Notes: a model not told the origin generated them from the letters alone. Shown: positions 1-9,059, counted from the first letter of the stretch. The stretch: 64,000 nt of DNA from SURF-28 sp034521465 (GCA_034521465.1 JAXHMN010000025.1:192967-256966); one strand, 5' to 3'. Numbers and translations: made by a program.

Positions 1-602
1 TTTCCGCCCGAAGGACTTTCCGTTTGCGAAGTAACACCGGCAAGCTCCATCGCTGCTGCATTTGCAATTAATGCATGCCCGCTTGCATGTGTTAAATAAA
101 CCGGGTTACGCGGACTTGCGGCTGATAGTTGATTGTGATAAGGATAACCGTTGACATTCTCACTCGGTACAGGGTCCCATTTATCTTGATGCCATCCTCT
201 TCCGGTAATCCATTCGCCGGGCAAGGTTTGTTCGGCAGCTTCCGCAACAATAGCAACAACCTCATCGAAGTTATTTGCTCCTCTCAGGTCAAGTATCATT
301 TTCGACTTACCAATTCCAAGAAAGTGAGCATGACTATCAATGAAGCCGGGCATCACAAAGTTACCGCTCGCATCAATAACTTCTGTTGAATCACCTTTGT
401 GATCAAGAATTTCTCCGGACTTTCCAACAGCCAAAATCTTTCCGTCTTTAACAGCTACAGCTTCAGCTGTTGAGTTAGTTGAATCAACAACAGCAACTTC
501 ACCGTTTATAATTATTAAGTCGGCTTTCGGTTTGTCGCTTCCACAAGAAATTAGAACAATTATTAAGAATATTACCGCTAAAATTTGAGTAATCCGTTTC
601 AT
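1..602 (-). CDS. Amidohydrolase lipoprotein (YtcJ-like), C-terminus cut by window edge
   Basis: The gene is read from 602 down to the window edge, so only about 200 N-terminal residues are present. It starts MKRITQILAVIF and has a lipobox ending LISC at about residue 20, so it is an exported lipoprotein. Next comes the amidohydrolase N-terminal beta domain (ADLIIINGEVAVVD...AVAVKDGKILAVG) and then GFIDSHAHF, whose HxH supplies metal ligands. The GRGWHQDKW and THASGHALIAN segments fit the amidohydrolase family 3 (YtcJ type). The substrate cannot be told. It lies 34 bp downstream of paaG on the same strand, but nothing ties it to phenylacetate metabolism. Confidence 0.85.
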   Translation of the reverse strand, partial: MKRITQILAVIFLIIVLISCGSDKPKADLIIINGEVAVVDSTNSTAEAVAVKDGKILAVGKSGEILDHKGDSTEVIDASGNFVMPGFIDSHAHFLGIGKSKMILDLRGANNFDEVVAIVAEAAEQTLPGEWITGRGWHQDKWDPVPSENVNGYPYHNQLSAASPRNPVYLTHASGHALIANAAAMELAGVTSQTESPSGG

Positions 603-636
603 TTTTCCTCTTATAAAAGTTTTTGATAATTAATCC

Positions 637-1434
637 CTATTTACCTTTAAATTCGGGTTTTCTTTTTTCAAGAAATGCTTGAACTCCTTCTTTATAATCG
701 CTTGTGTTTCCCGCGGCAACTTGTAATTGCTTTTCAACTTCAAGTTGATCGTCAAGGTTATTGTTCATCGAAAGGTTGAGCGCTTTTTTCGTTAAGACCA
801 ATCCGCGTGTCGGCATCTTGGCAATTTGCTCTGCAAGTTCTTTTACTTTTTCTGAAAACTCTGCTTCATTAAAAACTTTATAAACCATTCCGAGCTTTTC
901 TGCATCGTGGGCAGAGACTTTATCGCCCATCATCATCAAAGCAGATGCTTTTTGAAAACCAATTAAACGCGGAAGAAAGTAAGTTCCGCCGCTATCGGGT
1001 ATTAAACCAATCTTTGAAAACGCTTGAACGAAAGCTGCTTTTTCAGATGCCAGGACGATATCACAAGCGAGAGCCAAATTTGCGCCTGCGCCTGCAGCAA
1101 CACCATTAACCGCGGCAATTACCGGTTTTTCAATTTCGCGTATAAGTTTAATGGTTGGATTATAGTTTTCATCCAGTATTTTTCCAAGATCGGCAAGGGG
1201 TTGATCTTTTGGAACAGCTTCGGCAAGGTCTTGTCCCGCAGAAAATGCTCGTCCCTCTCCCGTTATCACCACAACTCTAACTTCCTCGTTTTCCGCGCAC
1301 TTCTTTAATGCATCTTGAACATTCCAACCCATTTCAATATTGAAACTATTCAGCAGATCGGGGCGATTGAATGTTATAGTTGCGACTCCGCCGGAAACAC
1401 CAAATTTTATAAATTTATATTCCATGTTTGCCAC
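637..1434 (-). CDS. paaG: Enoyl-CoA hydratase/isomerase, probable ring-epoxide isomerase PaaG
   Basis: This is a 265-residue crotonase-fold protein. The oxyanion-hole segments are FSAGQDLAE (about residue 65) and NGVAAGAGANLALACD (about 110), followed by GLIPDSGGTYFLPRLIG (about 143), which contains the aspartate conserved in PaaG proteins. PaaG isomerises the 1,2-epoxyphenylacetyl-CoA made by the PaaABC oxygenase into the oxepin. The paaABCD operon lies 6 kb away on the same strand, which supports this choice over a generic enoyl-CoA hydratase, although the genes are not contiguous. The start could be the second Met at 1425 (MEYKF), which matches most crotonases better. No frame problem is visible. 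Confidence 0.8.
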   Translation of the reverse strand: MANMEYKFIKFGVSGGVATITFNRPDLLNSFNIEMGWNVQDALKKCAENEEVRVVVITGEGRAFSAGQDLAEAVPKDQPLADLGKILDENYNPTIKLIREIEKPVIAAVNGVAAGAGANLALACDIVLASEKAAFVQAFSKIGLIPDSGGTYFLPRLIGFQKASALMMMGDKVSAHDAEKLGMVYKVFNEAEFSEKVKELAEQIAKMPTRGLVLTKKALNLSMNNNLDDQLEVEKQLQVAAGNTSDYKEGVQAFLEKRKPEFKGK

Positions 1435-1626
1435 TCATTCTTTACTTAAAAGATTTTGCAAAATAATAATTGTTACGGTAATTATCATTTTAAAGGTGAT
1501 TCAAAATTGCAGAAATTAACCTCCCTTCGTGTCTAGGTTCTAATAAATTGTTTGCAATCCTTTAATCAATTAGTTTATTCATTCCTCTGCAATTCTTATA
1601 TTGAGTTAAACATATAAGGAAATTAT

Positions 1627-3120
1627 ATGAAAGACATCGACCGCATTATTAACCTTCACAAAAAGAAATCAACTTCAAAAGTTTTAAAATATGGCTCAAC
1701 TGAAAAAATAGAGATAAAAGCCCTCCAACGCGTATTAAACGACCTTGGTTTCGGTAGAGAATTAAAATGGGATAAATACAATGCGGATGGTTATTACGGC
1801 GATTGTACTCTAAAGGCGGTTGAAAATTTCTGCGATTATAACAAGATAAGAGCAAGTGGAAAAAGTGTTTCCCTAAAAGCAGCAGAAAAGATAATTGAAA
1901 GATACGAATTGATCGATGAGTTGAAGATTTTAAATGAAGCGCTCAAGCAAGGTGAGATCGAAACGCGAATCAAATTAAACGGACGCTATAAAACCGGAAT
2001 CGCGGCAATGCAGACGCTGCTTGCAGAGCTTGGTTACAAAAGACAATTAAAATGGAACAAATACGGCGCCGACGGAGAATTCGGTAAAGCAACTACCTCT
2101 GCATTAAAAAAATATAGCGAAGACGAGGGTTACTTAGATTCCGGCGAAGCGTTAACGGAAAAATTAGCCGAATCAATAATTTCGAAATTCAAAAACTTTT
2201 ATGGCTCGCAGTTTATGCGCGAGACAAACAAAATTGCCGAACTAACGGAAACGATCAGCGGCAGAAATGTTATAATCAGCGATGGCAACAGCAGGTGGAC
2301 ATTCCGCAAATATAGACAAGGGCTTTTTACTTTTGGTAAAAATAGACCGAAAGATTTTATTGAGACTTATAAACCGACTCTAACGCATATGGGATTGAAC
2401 TCATCTGCCATTAATGTAATGATCTCGGTATCGGAAAACGAAGGGAATCTTGATGCTGTTAATACTTGGGATAATGCATTTCTTTCTTTCGGAATGTATC
2501 AATGGACACTCGGTACAAGCACAAATCCTGGCGAACTTCCCGCCCTTTTGAAAAAAATTAAGTTATCCAGCCCAACTTCGTTCGATCAATATTTTTTATC
2601 CAAAGAACTTGATGTTCACGAAGCAGATGACACAACCGGTTATCTTTCGTTAAACGGTAGACGACTCGGTAATGCACACGACAAAGAAAAACTTAGAACG
2701 CACGAGTGGACGTTCAGATTTTGGAAAGCCGGGCAAGATGAAAAGATTCAAGCTATTCAAATTGAGCATGCATACAAAAGATTAAATCTGTTTTATAAAT
2801 CAATTCACTACAGAGTTGATGAATTTTATATTTCAGACTTGGTCAAATCTGAATACGGAGTTGCTCTGCTTTTAGATAATCACGTAAACAGACCGGGATA
2901 CTTAGTTGATACATTAAAGAAAACTCTTAATAGCGTTGACTTAGGTAACCCGAAAAATTGGGGAACGGAAGAAGAAAAGAAATTTTTGAAAGAGTATTTA
3001 GCGGTTCGTAAATCATTCGGGAAACATCCGATGACTGATGCGGACGGAAGAGCTGCCGTAACCAAAAAGTTTGTGCGAAACAATATTATCTCCGATGAAC
3101 GGGGAAGTTTCAGCGGTTAA
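1627..3120 (+). CDS. Putative peptidoglycan hydrolase with two PG-binding-like repeats
   Basis: The protein has 497 residues and no obvious signal peptide. Two related segments occupy about residues 25-75 and 118-170. They share LGF/LGY followed by RELKWDKYNADGYYGD or RQLKWNKYGADGEFGK and then TxxAxxxY, a pattern like peptidoglycan-binding domain 1. The C-terminal half contains MISVSENEGNLDAVNTWDNAFLSFGMYQW (about residue 262), where a glutamate near a helix start followed by FGMYQW resembles lysozyme or transglycosylase-like folds. I infer a cell-wall or endolysin-type enzyme and cannot name the family. It stands alone on the plus strand, and its stop overlaps the convergent gene at 3110. 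The start ATG has an AAGGAAATT leader. Confidence 0.55.
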   Translation: MKDIDRIINLHKKKSTSKVLKYGSTEKIEIKALQRVLNDLGFGRELKWDKYNADGYYGDCTLKAVENFCDYNKIRASGKSVSLKAAEKIIERYELIDELKILNEALKQGEIETRIKLNGRYKTGIAAMQTLLAELGYKRQLKWNKYGADGEFGKATTSALKKYSEDEGYLDSGEALTEKLAESIISKFKNFYGSQFMRETNKIAELTETISGRNVIISDGNSRWTFRKYRQGLFTFGKNRPKDFIETYKPTLTHMGLNSSAINVMISVSENEGNLDAVNTWDNAFLSFGMYQWTLGTSTNPGELPALLKKIKLSSPTSFDQYFLSKELDVHEADDTTGYLSLNGRRLGNAHDKEKLRTHEWTFRFWKAGQDEKIQAIQIEHAYKRLNLFYKSIHYRVDEFYISDLVKSEYGVALLLDNHVNRPGYLVDTLKKTLNSVDLGNPKNWGTEEEKKFLKEYLAVRKSFGKHPMTDADGRAAVTKKFVRNNIISDERGSFSG

Positions 3121-4114
3121 CATTGCTCAATGAATCGATGGTTATCCAGTAAACTCTTGAAAGCCCTGCCTCGGGAATGTATGCGTGTTCAAATGGATCT
3201 CTCGTATCCAGCGCTTTCTCTTGATAAAAATATTTCTCGCTGGGATTACTTCTTGTAAAAAACAAAAATGAGCCGTCGTAAGAAATTCTTGGACAGTACT
3301 CATGATCGTTTGTGTTGATTTTTCCACCTAAATTAATTGGCTCACTCCAAGTGGCATCTATCAATTTTGAATAATAAATATCGCCGCTGCCGAATCCATC
3401 ATTTCTATCCGAGCTGAAGAAAAGTTCATTCCCGTCTTTTGATATAGAGGGGTCAAAGTCACGCGCGTTGCTGTTAATCGGCTCGGGCAATCGTTCGGGT
3501 TGAGTGAATTTACCATCAACCAATTTTGATTTATATAAATCCCAGTAACCTTCTGCGCTTGATCGCGACGAAGCAAAATACAACTCCCCCTCTTCCGACA
3601 ACGTTGGTGAAAACTCATCGTCATTTGAGTTCACTTCTTCGAGAAAGAATGGCTCACCCCAAATCCCATTGTTTCTTTCAGAAAACCAAATGTTAAAATT
3701 GTAATAATTTTCGTCGGCAGTTCCTTTAATTGGTCTATCCGATGAAAAGAAAAGTTTTTGATTATCCGGGGATACAAATGGATCAGTGTAGTTGTGTCCG
3801 TCGATAAAAGAAAGAGGTCTCGGGTTAGTCCAGTTTTCATCTACTAATCTAGAGTAGAAAATTACCATCGAATCGTTATCAAGTGTAGTGCGGGTAAAAT
3901 AGAATTCTTTACCGTCAGGCGAAAAGACAAGGTTCTGTAAGTGATAACTATCTTTAATCAATCCGGCTAAAAATAATTTTGCTTCACCGTAAGGAAAAGA
4001 TTCACCTAGGTATTCGCCTCCGAGCTTTGTAATATCCAGCGAAACTTCTTCCTCTTCCGATGAACATCCAAACATGAAAAACAACGCTATAAAAATTACT
4101 AATATTCTATTCAT
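3110..4114 (-). CDS. PD40/WD40-like beta-propeller lipoprotein (second of a pair)
   Basis: This is a lipoprotein (MNRILVIFIALFFMFGC, lipobox FMFGC) of about 334 residues. It carries at least five repeats of the PD40/TolB-like type: LVFSPDGKEFYFTR, FVSPDNQKLFFSSDRP, TLSEEGELYFASSR, SISKDGNELFFSSDRN and RISYDGSFLFFTRS. Such propellers act in the periplasm, usually in binding, and no enzymatic residue is visible. The ATG at 4114 overlaps the stop of the upstream paralogue (TGATG), so the two are translationally coupled. A GTG one codon upstream (4117) is possible but less likely. The 3' end overlaps the convergent gene by 11 bp. Confidence 0.85.
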   Translation of the reverse strand: MNRILVIFIALFFMFGCSSEEEEVSLDITKLGGEYLGESFPYGEAKLFLAGLIKDSYHLQNLVFSPDGKEFYFTRTTLDNDSMVIFYSRLVDENWTNPRPLSFIDGHNYTDPFVSPDNQKLFFSSDRPIKGTADENYYNFNIWFSERNNGIWGEPFFLEEVNSNDDEFSPTLSEEGELYFASSRSSAEGYWDLYKSKLVDGKFTQPERLPEPINSNARDFDPSISKDGNELFFSSDRNDGFGSGDIYYSKLIDATWSEPINLGGKINTNDHEYCPRISYDGSFLFFTRSNPSEKYFYQEKALDTRDPFEHAYIPEAGLSRVYWITIDSLSNVNR

Positions 4115-5106
4115 CACCTTAATCTTTCAATTACTTCTACACTTACCCAATAAATATCTCCCGAACCGTTATATGGATTGTTAAACTCTTCGACTAATCT
4201 TTCGTACGACATTTTTTGATCATAAATCCTGTCGTTAACTCTGTTGCTTGTAAAGAAAAGATATTTTCCATCGGGCGTTATGGACGGACAATATTCAAGT
4301 TTGTTCGTGTTAACTCCATCCCCTAAATTTTTTGGTCCGCTCCAAGTTCCGTCTTCTGCTTTAAAATTCACCCAGAGATCACCGCCACCAAAGCCATTGC
4401 CAAAACCGGTTGTTGTGTAAATCAAATAAGAACCGTCTTTTGAAATGAACGAGTTAAACTCGTCGTTTTCAGAATTTACTTTGTCACCGAGATTCTCCGG
4501 CTTTTGATATTCACCATCAACAAATTTCGATACATAAATATCTTCTCTTCCAAATGAATCTTCTAAATTTGCGGTGAAATATAAATCGCCCGTTTCGGTC
4601 AATGTTGGATAAAATTCGTTTACTTCGGAATTAACCGGTTCGCCGAGGTTTTGGGGTTCTCCCCATGACCCATCATCATTTTTCTCTACATACCAAATAT
4701 CAAAATCTTTTGATGTGGTTCCTTCAACCGGTCTGTTTGATGCAAAGAATAATCTGCTTCCATCCAAAGCTATGAATGGTTCGATGTCATCGTAAACACC
4801 ACTGAACGAAACAACTTTTGGAGTAGTCCATCTTTCGTTAACCATTTTCGTAACAACAATGGAACCGCGATCATTTTGCCAAATGGAAAAGTAAAACTCT
4901 TCACCGTCCGGTGAAAAGGCGGCATCTCTTTCATTCATTCCGGTGGAAACGAATTTAAGTCCAAATACTTTTGCCGTTGTATCCGGTGGTGTTTCTCCTA
5001 GATATTCTCCTTTTAGATTCATCCCCCGGGTTGGTCGTTCGGGCACTTCTTTCGTGCAGCCGAAAAATAAAGCGATTATAAACATAAATGTTAAAAACTT
5101 TTTCAA
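4114..5106 (-). CDS. PD40/WD40-like beta-propeller lipoprotein (first of a pair)
   Basis: The protein has 330 residues. Its lipoprotein signal is MKKFLTFMFIIALFFGC, with Cys at 17. PD40 repeats include AAFSPDGEEFYFSI, FIALDGSRLFFASNRP, TLTETGDLYFTAN, FISKDGSYLIYTT and SITPDGKYLFFTSNR. It is clearly paralogous to the following gene, with the same order of blades and shared phrases such as GGEYLGE/KGEYLGE near the N-terminus and the C-terminal IYWVS/VYWIT. The pair probably arose by tandem duplication. A periplasmic binding role is inferred and no ligand can be named. It lies 15 bp after the M1 peptidase stop and probably shares its transcript. Confidence 0.85.
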   Translation of the reverse strand: MKKFLTFMFIIALFFGCTKEVPERPTRGMNLKGEYLGETPPDTTAKVFGLKFVSTGMNERDAAFSPDGEEFYFSIWQNDRGSIVVTKMVNERWTTPKVVSFSGVYDDIEPFIALDGSRLFFASNRPVEGTTSKDFDIWYVEKNDDGSWGEPQNLGEPVNSEVNEFYPTLTETGDLYFTANLEDSFGREDIYVSKFVDGEYQKPENLGDKVNSENDEFNSFISKDGSYLIYTTTGFGNGFGGGDLWVNFKAEDGTWSGPKNLGDGVNTNKLEYCPSITPDGKYLFFTSNRVNDRIYDQKMSYERLVEEFNNPYNGSGDIYWVSVEVIERLR

Positions 5107-5121
5107 TTTTCCTCTCCTTAA

Positions 5122-6769
5122 TTAAAATCCTCTTTTTGAATACTTTTCAATTTTCACTTTTTGTTTTGCTATCCAATTATTTGGATCGATCTTAGGTTCT
5201 ATCATCGGATTAAACTTTACAGCCGTTTCGCCGTTTTTCATTTCAAGTGTTTTTATTTCGTTCCCGAGCTGTATTTCTACCGGCATTTCGAATATTGAAT
5301 TATCCGGCATGTTCCATTTTAACCGGAGTTCATTTTCGTAATCTTTTTCTATTAATACAGCAGCCAGTTCCGGTAGTTTTGCGTTTTTTAAGTAAGCGTA
5401 AAATAGCCACTCTAAATTTTTGCCGGAAATTTTTTCGGCTTGTTGAATTAAATCTTCGGTTGTTACAAGTCTGCATTGCGAACCGTCGGTTGTTTTTTCA
5501 AGTTCTTCAGTAGGATAAGCCCATCGTCTTAATATCTTCAAAGAAAACTTCATCACCTAGATAATAACGCAAAGTATGCACGAACCAGGCGCCTTTATAA
5601 TAAATATCCGGGTGGTAGGCATCGTTTGAAGAGACGCTGCCGTCGGGCAGAATTGGTTTTGTGTTCATCATTCTAAAAGTCTTCATATATTTTTTAAGAC
5701 CTTCCAAACCATCCAGCTCTTCTGCATAAAGGGCTTGCATATAAGTTCCAATGCCTTCGTGAATCCAGAAGTCGCGCCAATCTTTAGCGGTAATTAAGTT
5801 GCCCCACCACTCATGTGCAAGTTCGTGGTGATGAAGCCAATCAAAACCAAACTCATTATTTTTATAACCGTTACCGTATGCAATAATTGTTTGATGTTCC
5901 ATGCCCAGATAGGGCGTTTCTGCAATTCCGTATTTATCTGCTCTAAAGGGATATGGCCCGCAGTACTTTTCGTAAAATGAAAGATGATCTAAAAATTGTT
6001 CGGTGAAAATCTTTGCAGTATCATAGCTTTCGGGCAGGACATAAAATTCAACCGGGAATTTTTCGCCGGCAATGCTCGTAAATGTACGAGAGATTTTTTT
6101 GAATGGTGCGAGTGTAATGTTAACGTTATAATTATTAATAGGATTTGAAGTAAACCAGTGGGTTGTTTTCCAACCTTCTTTGTTAATTTCTTCACTTAAC
6201 ATAACTCCGTTTGATGCACAAACCAAATTTGCTGGCGCAGTAATTTTTATTGAAACAGAATCAGGTTCATCGGATGGATGATCTTTGCATGGAAACCAGA
6301 TATCAGCTCCTCCGCCTTGACAAGTCACACCAACCCAATGAGAACTATCTGCGGTTTTTGCCCAAACAAAGCCGTCTTCCCAAGGAGCTCTTTGTGCTTC
6401 GCGAGGATGACCGCTATAGAATATTTTTGCGCTTAGTACATCACCCATATTTGTATTTTTTATATCTGTCTTAATCAACCCATCTTTGTGAATGAACTCA
6501 GATTCTTTTTCATTTATTAAAACTTTTTCAATATTGAAAACTGTATCGAGATGCAAAACAAAAGAATTTGTTGGAGCTGTTATTTCTGCATTGATAAGAG
6601 TTGAGCCGGAAATAAATTTTTTGTCGGGGTTAATTTTTAAGTCGATCTCGTAAAACTTAACATCGTATGCTGCTTGCTCGGGAAGAATCGGTCCGCCGGA
6701 GTCTTGATTACCAAATTGGGCAAAAATGGGAATCGAGATTATAAACAAGGCGGTAAATAATTTATTCAT
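5122..6769 (-). CDS. Secreted M1-family metallopeptidase, one frameshift
   Basis: This is a zinc aminopeptidase-like protein of about 549 residues. The start is set at 6769, because MNKLFTALFIISIPIFAQ is a clean Sec signal; the 22 codons upstream come from a repeat. GMEHQ (the GxMEN-like exopeptidase motif) precedes HELAHEWWGN and, 18 residues on, the third zinc ligand in WIHEGIGTYMQ. The reading frame is lost near 5535: the first frame ends DIKTMGLSY, while the next frame gives KILRRWAYPTEELEKTTDG, the usual M1 continuation. One surplus base (or two missing) explains this. With the frame restored the protein ends KYSKRGF. It may be sequencing error or true decay. Confidence 0.8.
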
Positions 6770-7086
6770 TTGATGGACGAGTTTGTTCGCAACTAAAATA
6801 CTAAATCCTAATTTCGAAATCCTAAACAAATCCAAATGCTAACGATAAATCCAAAACAAAAGCTGTCGCATTCGAGTTTTATTTGTATTTAATTTGCTTG
6901 GAATTAGGTTTTCTGTAAATAATTTATTCATTTGATGGACGAGTTTGTTCGCAACTAAAATACTAAATCCTAATTTCGAAATCCTAAACAAATCCAAATG
7001 TTTAAACGATAAATCCAAAACAAAAGCTGTCACATTTCGAGTTTTATTATTTGTATTTAGAATTTGTTTAGGAATTAGGTTTTCTG
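6754..7086. repeat. Imperfect tandem duplication (162 bp and 171 bp units)
   Basis: Two adjacent copies, 6754-6915 and 6916-7086, both begin TAAATAATTTATTCATTTGA and end GAATTAGGTTTTCTG. The first copy covers the start codon and first codons of the M1 peptidase, so the second copy carries a duplicate of MNKLFT with no gene after it. The copies differ mainly by small gaps (for example CGCATTCGAG against CACATTTCGAG), and the left copy is the shorter one. The AAATCCTAATTTCGAAATCCTAAACAAAT core resembles sequence beside the four-helix-bundle gene (8997-9050). It may be a genuine duplication or an assembly join of a noisy read copy. Confidence 0.85.
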
Positions 7087-7100
7087 ATTTAGTGCTTTCT

Positions 7101-7586
7101 TTAGATGCACTTAAAATGCTCGAACGGCTGTTGGCATTCATTGCAATAGTGAAGCGATTTACATGCAGTTGATCCAAACTCTGATGTGAGTTTTGTGCCT
7201 TTCGAATTGCAGTAAGGACATTGAACGGGGTTGGTAATTAAATCATGATAAAATTCATCTTCCGCTTTTCCTTCGGGTGGAGCAATTCCGTATTCTTTTA
7301 GTTTTCTTTTTGCTTCATCGGTGAGCCAGTCTGTTGACCAAGCAGGATTATAAATTTTCTTAACCGAAACTTTTTCATATCCTTGTGCGTTAAGCTCGTT
7401 TATAATTTCATCTTCTATTGCCTTCATTGCCGGGCAGCCGGAGTAAGTCGGAGTGATCTTAACCAGCAATTCATCTTCATTGAATTTAACTTCTCGAACA
7501 ATTCCCATTTCAACAATGTTGATTGCCGGTATTTCGGGATCGGGAATGTTTGTAAGTAATTCTATTATTGTTTTTGTGTCAGTCAT
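7101..7586 (-). CDS. paaD: Phenylacetate-CoA oxygenase subunit PaaD
   Basis: The 161-residue protein has an N-terminal DUF59/MIP18-like domain (IPDPEIPAINIVEMGIVREV..., PTYSGCPAMKAIEDEI). Its C-terminal zinc-finger-like stretch contains CPYC, then TACKSLHYCNEC, and ends FEHFKC. PaaD helps mature the PaaABCE monooxygenase that epoxidises phenylacetyl-CoA. It is the last gene of paaABCD. The gap to paaC is 342 bp and is filled with palindromic elements, so co-transcription is likely but not certain. No paaE reductase is visible nearby. Confidence 0.93.
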   Translation of the reverse strand: MTDTKTIIELLTNIPDPEIPAINIVEMGIVREVKFNEDELLVKITPTYSGCPAMKAIEDEIINELNAQGYEKVSVKKIYNPAWSTDWLTDEAKRKLKEYGIAPPEGKAEDEFYHDLITNPVQCPYCNSKGTKLTSEFGSTACKSLHYCNECQQPFEHFKCI

Positions 7587-7617
7587 TGATTCAAGTCCAT
7601 CCGCTGAAAATCACTTG

Positions 7618-7637
7618 CCCCGACATTTATGTCGGGA
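7618..7637. repeat. Short perfect palindrome CCCGACAT-TT-ATGTCGGG
   Basis: The 8-bp arms at 7619-7626 and 7629-7636 are separated by two bases. It sits just upstream of paaD, in the paaC-paaD gap. A related GTCGG-type hairpin lies at 42081-42097 and a CCCGTCAATGTCGGG core at 61091-61105, so this is one copy of a small interspersed palindrome family. It has no T-run and is not a good terminator. Confidence 0.7.
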
Positions 7638-7723
7638 TTGAAAATAAGAACAATATTTTGGGCTTTAGCCCCATAGCCAATTTTAAAATGGGACTAAATT
7701 CCAAATAAGTTTTATGTTTTCCT

Positions 7724-7904
7724 CCGTCCACTGAAGAGTGTGTTGCGCAACTAATAAGCTAGGTCGTCACGGACCCGCGCCCGAGGCGGGCAAGCATTCC
7801 GTGACGAAAAAACTCTGTAACCTCAATAAACGAGCTTCCTCAGTCGAGGTATGGACCTCGACTGCCTAGTCAGCGACTTACGTAACACACTCTGAAGTGG
7901 ACGG
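7724..7904. mobile_element. 181-bp MITE-like palindromic element with nested hairpins
   Basis: The ends are 24-bp imperfect inverted repeats: 7724-7747 (CCGTCCACTGAAGAGTGTGT...) and the complement of 7881-7904 match at 21 of 24 positions. Inside lie a 9-bp perfect hairpin CGTCACGGA/TCCGTGACG (7765-7773 and 7798-7806), which encloses CCCGC/GCGGG, and a 9-bp hairpin AGTCGAGGT/ACCTCGACT (7842-7850 and 7855-7863). No ORF is present. It fills the gap between paaC and paaD. Miniature inverted-repeat element is an inference from structure; no target-site duplication was established. Confidence 0.6.
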
Positions 7905-7928
7905 CAATTTATTTTATTGTTAAGATTT

Positions 7929-8702
7929 TCACCACTTAGCGCCGGGATGCGAGCGTGCAACAATTTGCATCTCCGCCAATATGTGCCCGAGATGTTCTGT
8001 GTGATCTCCATTGCGTCCGGCTCTTAAACTCGTGTTTGGTTCTTCGGGTAATTTTAAAGTTGCTTCGGTAATAACCTTTTCAACTTCTTCATTCCATTGC
8101 ACTTCAATTGCTTTCGCAGAAGGAACATAATTATCTTTTATCAATTTTTCATCTACTTCATTTTCAAAGAAAAGTTCACCGGTAAATCTCCAAAGATCAT
8201 CAACAGCATTTTGAATTTTTTTATGACTCTCTTCGGTGCCGTCACCCAATCTAAGCAACCAAGATTTACTGTGGCGTAAATGATACTTTGCTTCTTTCAA
8301 GGACTTAGCAGCAATTCCCGCCAAGTCTTCAAGTTTGCTTTTTGAAAGCTCTTCATAAAAAGGAACAGAAAAAACATCGACAAAAAATTGCCGGACTATT
8401 GTATATGCAAAATCAATGTTCGGCTGTTCAACTAATTGTAAATTTTTGAATTCCGTTTCATCTCTGAAGTAAGCAAGATCGTCTTCGTTACGATTTTTAT
8501 TTTCAACTTCTGCAGCTAATGATAAAAAGCCGTTCGCCTGCCCAACACAGTCAAGCGCAATGTTTGCAAGTGCAATGTCTTCTTCGAGTATTGGCGAATG
8601 TCCGCACCATTCTGAAAGCCGGTGCCCGAGGATCAACCGGTCATCGCCAAGTCGCAAAAGGTACTCAAATAACTCGTTTCTTATTTCACCATTAATTTCC
8701 AT
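7929..8702 (-). CDS. paaC: Phenylacetate-CoA oxygenase subunit PaaC
   Basis: The protein has 257 residues and a ferritin-like helical fold. It matches the PaaC pattern throughout: LLRLGDDRLILGHRLSEWCGHSPILEEDIALANIALD near the start, DFAYTIVRQFFVD in the middle, and HLRHSKSWLLRLGDGTEESH (about residue 140). PaaC is the structural partner of the catalytic PaaA in the phenylacetyl-CoA epoxidase. The start codon overlaps the paaB stop (TAATG), so the genes are translationally coupled. The end, VARSHPGAKW, is the usual PaaC C-terminus. No frame damage is seen. Confidence 0.95.
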   Translation of the reverse strand: MEINGEIRNELFEYLLRLGDDRLILGHRLSEWCGHSPILEEDIALANIALDCVGQANGFLSLAAEVENKNRNEDDLAYFRDETEFKNLQLVEQPNIDFAYTIVRQFFVDVFSVPFYEELSKSKLEDLAGIAAKSLKEAKYHLRHSKSWLLRLGDGTEESHKKIQNAVDDLWRFTGELFFENEVDEKLIKDNYVPSAKAIEVQWNEEVEKVITEATLKLPEEPNTSLRAGRNGDHTEHLGHILAEMQIVARSHPGAKW

Positions 8703-8989
8703 TAAACATTCCTCACCCCTTTTGGAGTAGAATAAAATTGCGGGTGGCGATATGCTTTATCGTTGCCGGGATCGAAAAACGGTCCGTCATCCGAAGGACT
8801 TGACGCAACGATTGCATCCGCGGGAACAACCCATAAACTGACCGCTTCACCGCGTCTAGTATAAACATCTCTTGCATTCTGCAATGCGGTTTCGGCATCA
8901 GCTGCGTGAACACTTCCGGCATGTTCATGCGGTCTGCCGGTTTTTGCTTGCGTAAACACTTCCCAAAGCTTTCCTTCATCACTCATCAT
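8702..8989 (-). CDS. paaB: Phenylacetate-CoA oxygenase subunit PaaB
   Basis: This is a 95-residue protein (94 if the second ATG at 8986 is used). It has the PaaB signature: LWEVFTQAKTGRPHEHAGSVHAADAETALQNARDVYTRRGEAVSLWVVPADAI, then the FFDP and YRHPQFY segments. PaaB bridges the PaaAC heterodimers in the epoxidase complex. It overlaps paaC by one base and lies about 430 bp downstream of paaA, because a four-helix-bundle gene with its flanking repeat separates them; normally paaA and paaB are adjacent. Confidence 0.95.
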   Translation of the reverse strand: MMSDEGKLWEVFTQAKTGRPHEHAGSVHAADAETALQNARDVYTRRGEAVSLWVVPADAIVASSPSDDGPFFDPGNDKAYRHPQFYSTPKGVRNV

Positions 8990-9059
8990 TTTTAAATCCT
9001 AATTTCTAATTTCGAAATGCTAAACAAATTCTAAATCCTAAATAGGAAATTCAAAACGT

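Noticed and set aside
6839..7177. 112-codon ORF reading through the tandem repeat into paaD
   Set aside because: It overlaps the paaD 3' end in another frame and consists mostly of the repeated SKLGFSILVANKLVHQMNKLFT phrase, which is repeat DNA, not a protein.
7618..7637. Treating the CCCGACAT palindrome as the paaC terminator
   Set aside because: No T-run follows on the transcribed strand, and the same core occurs at unrelated places.
8713..8982. Second ORF overlapping paaB in another frame
   Set aside because: paaB itself matches its family throughout, while this frame has no family character.
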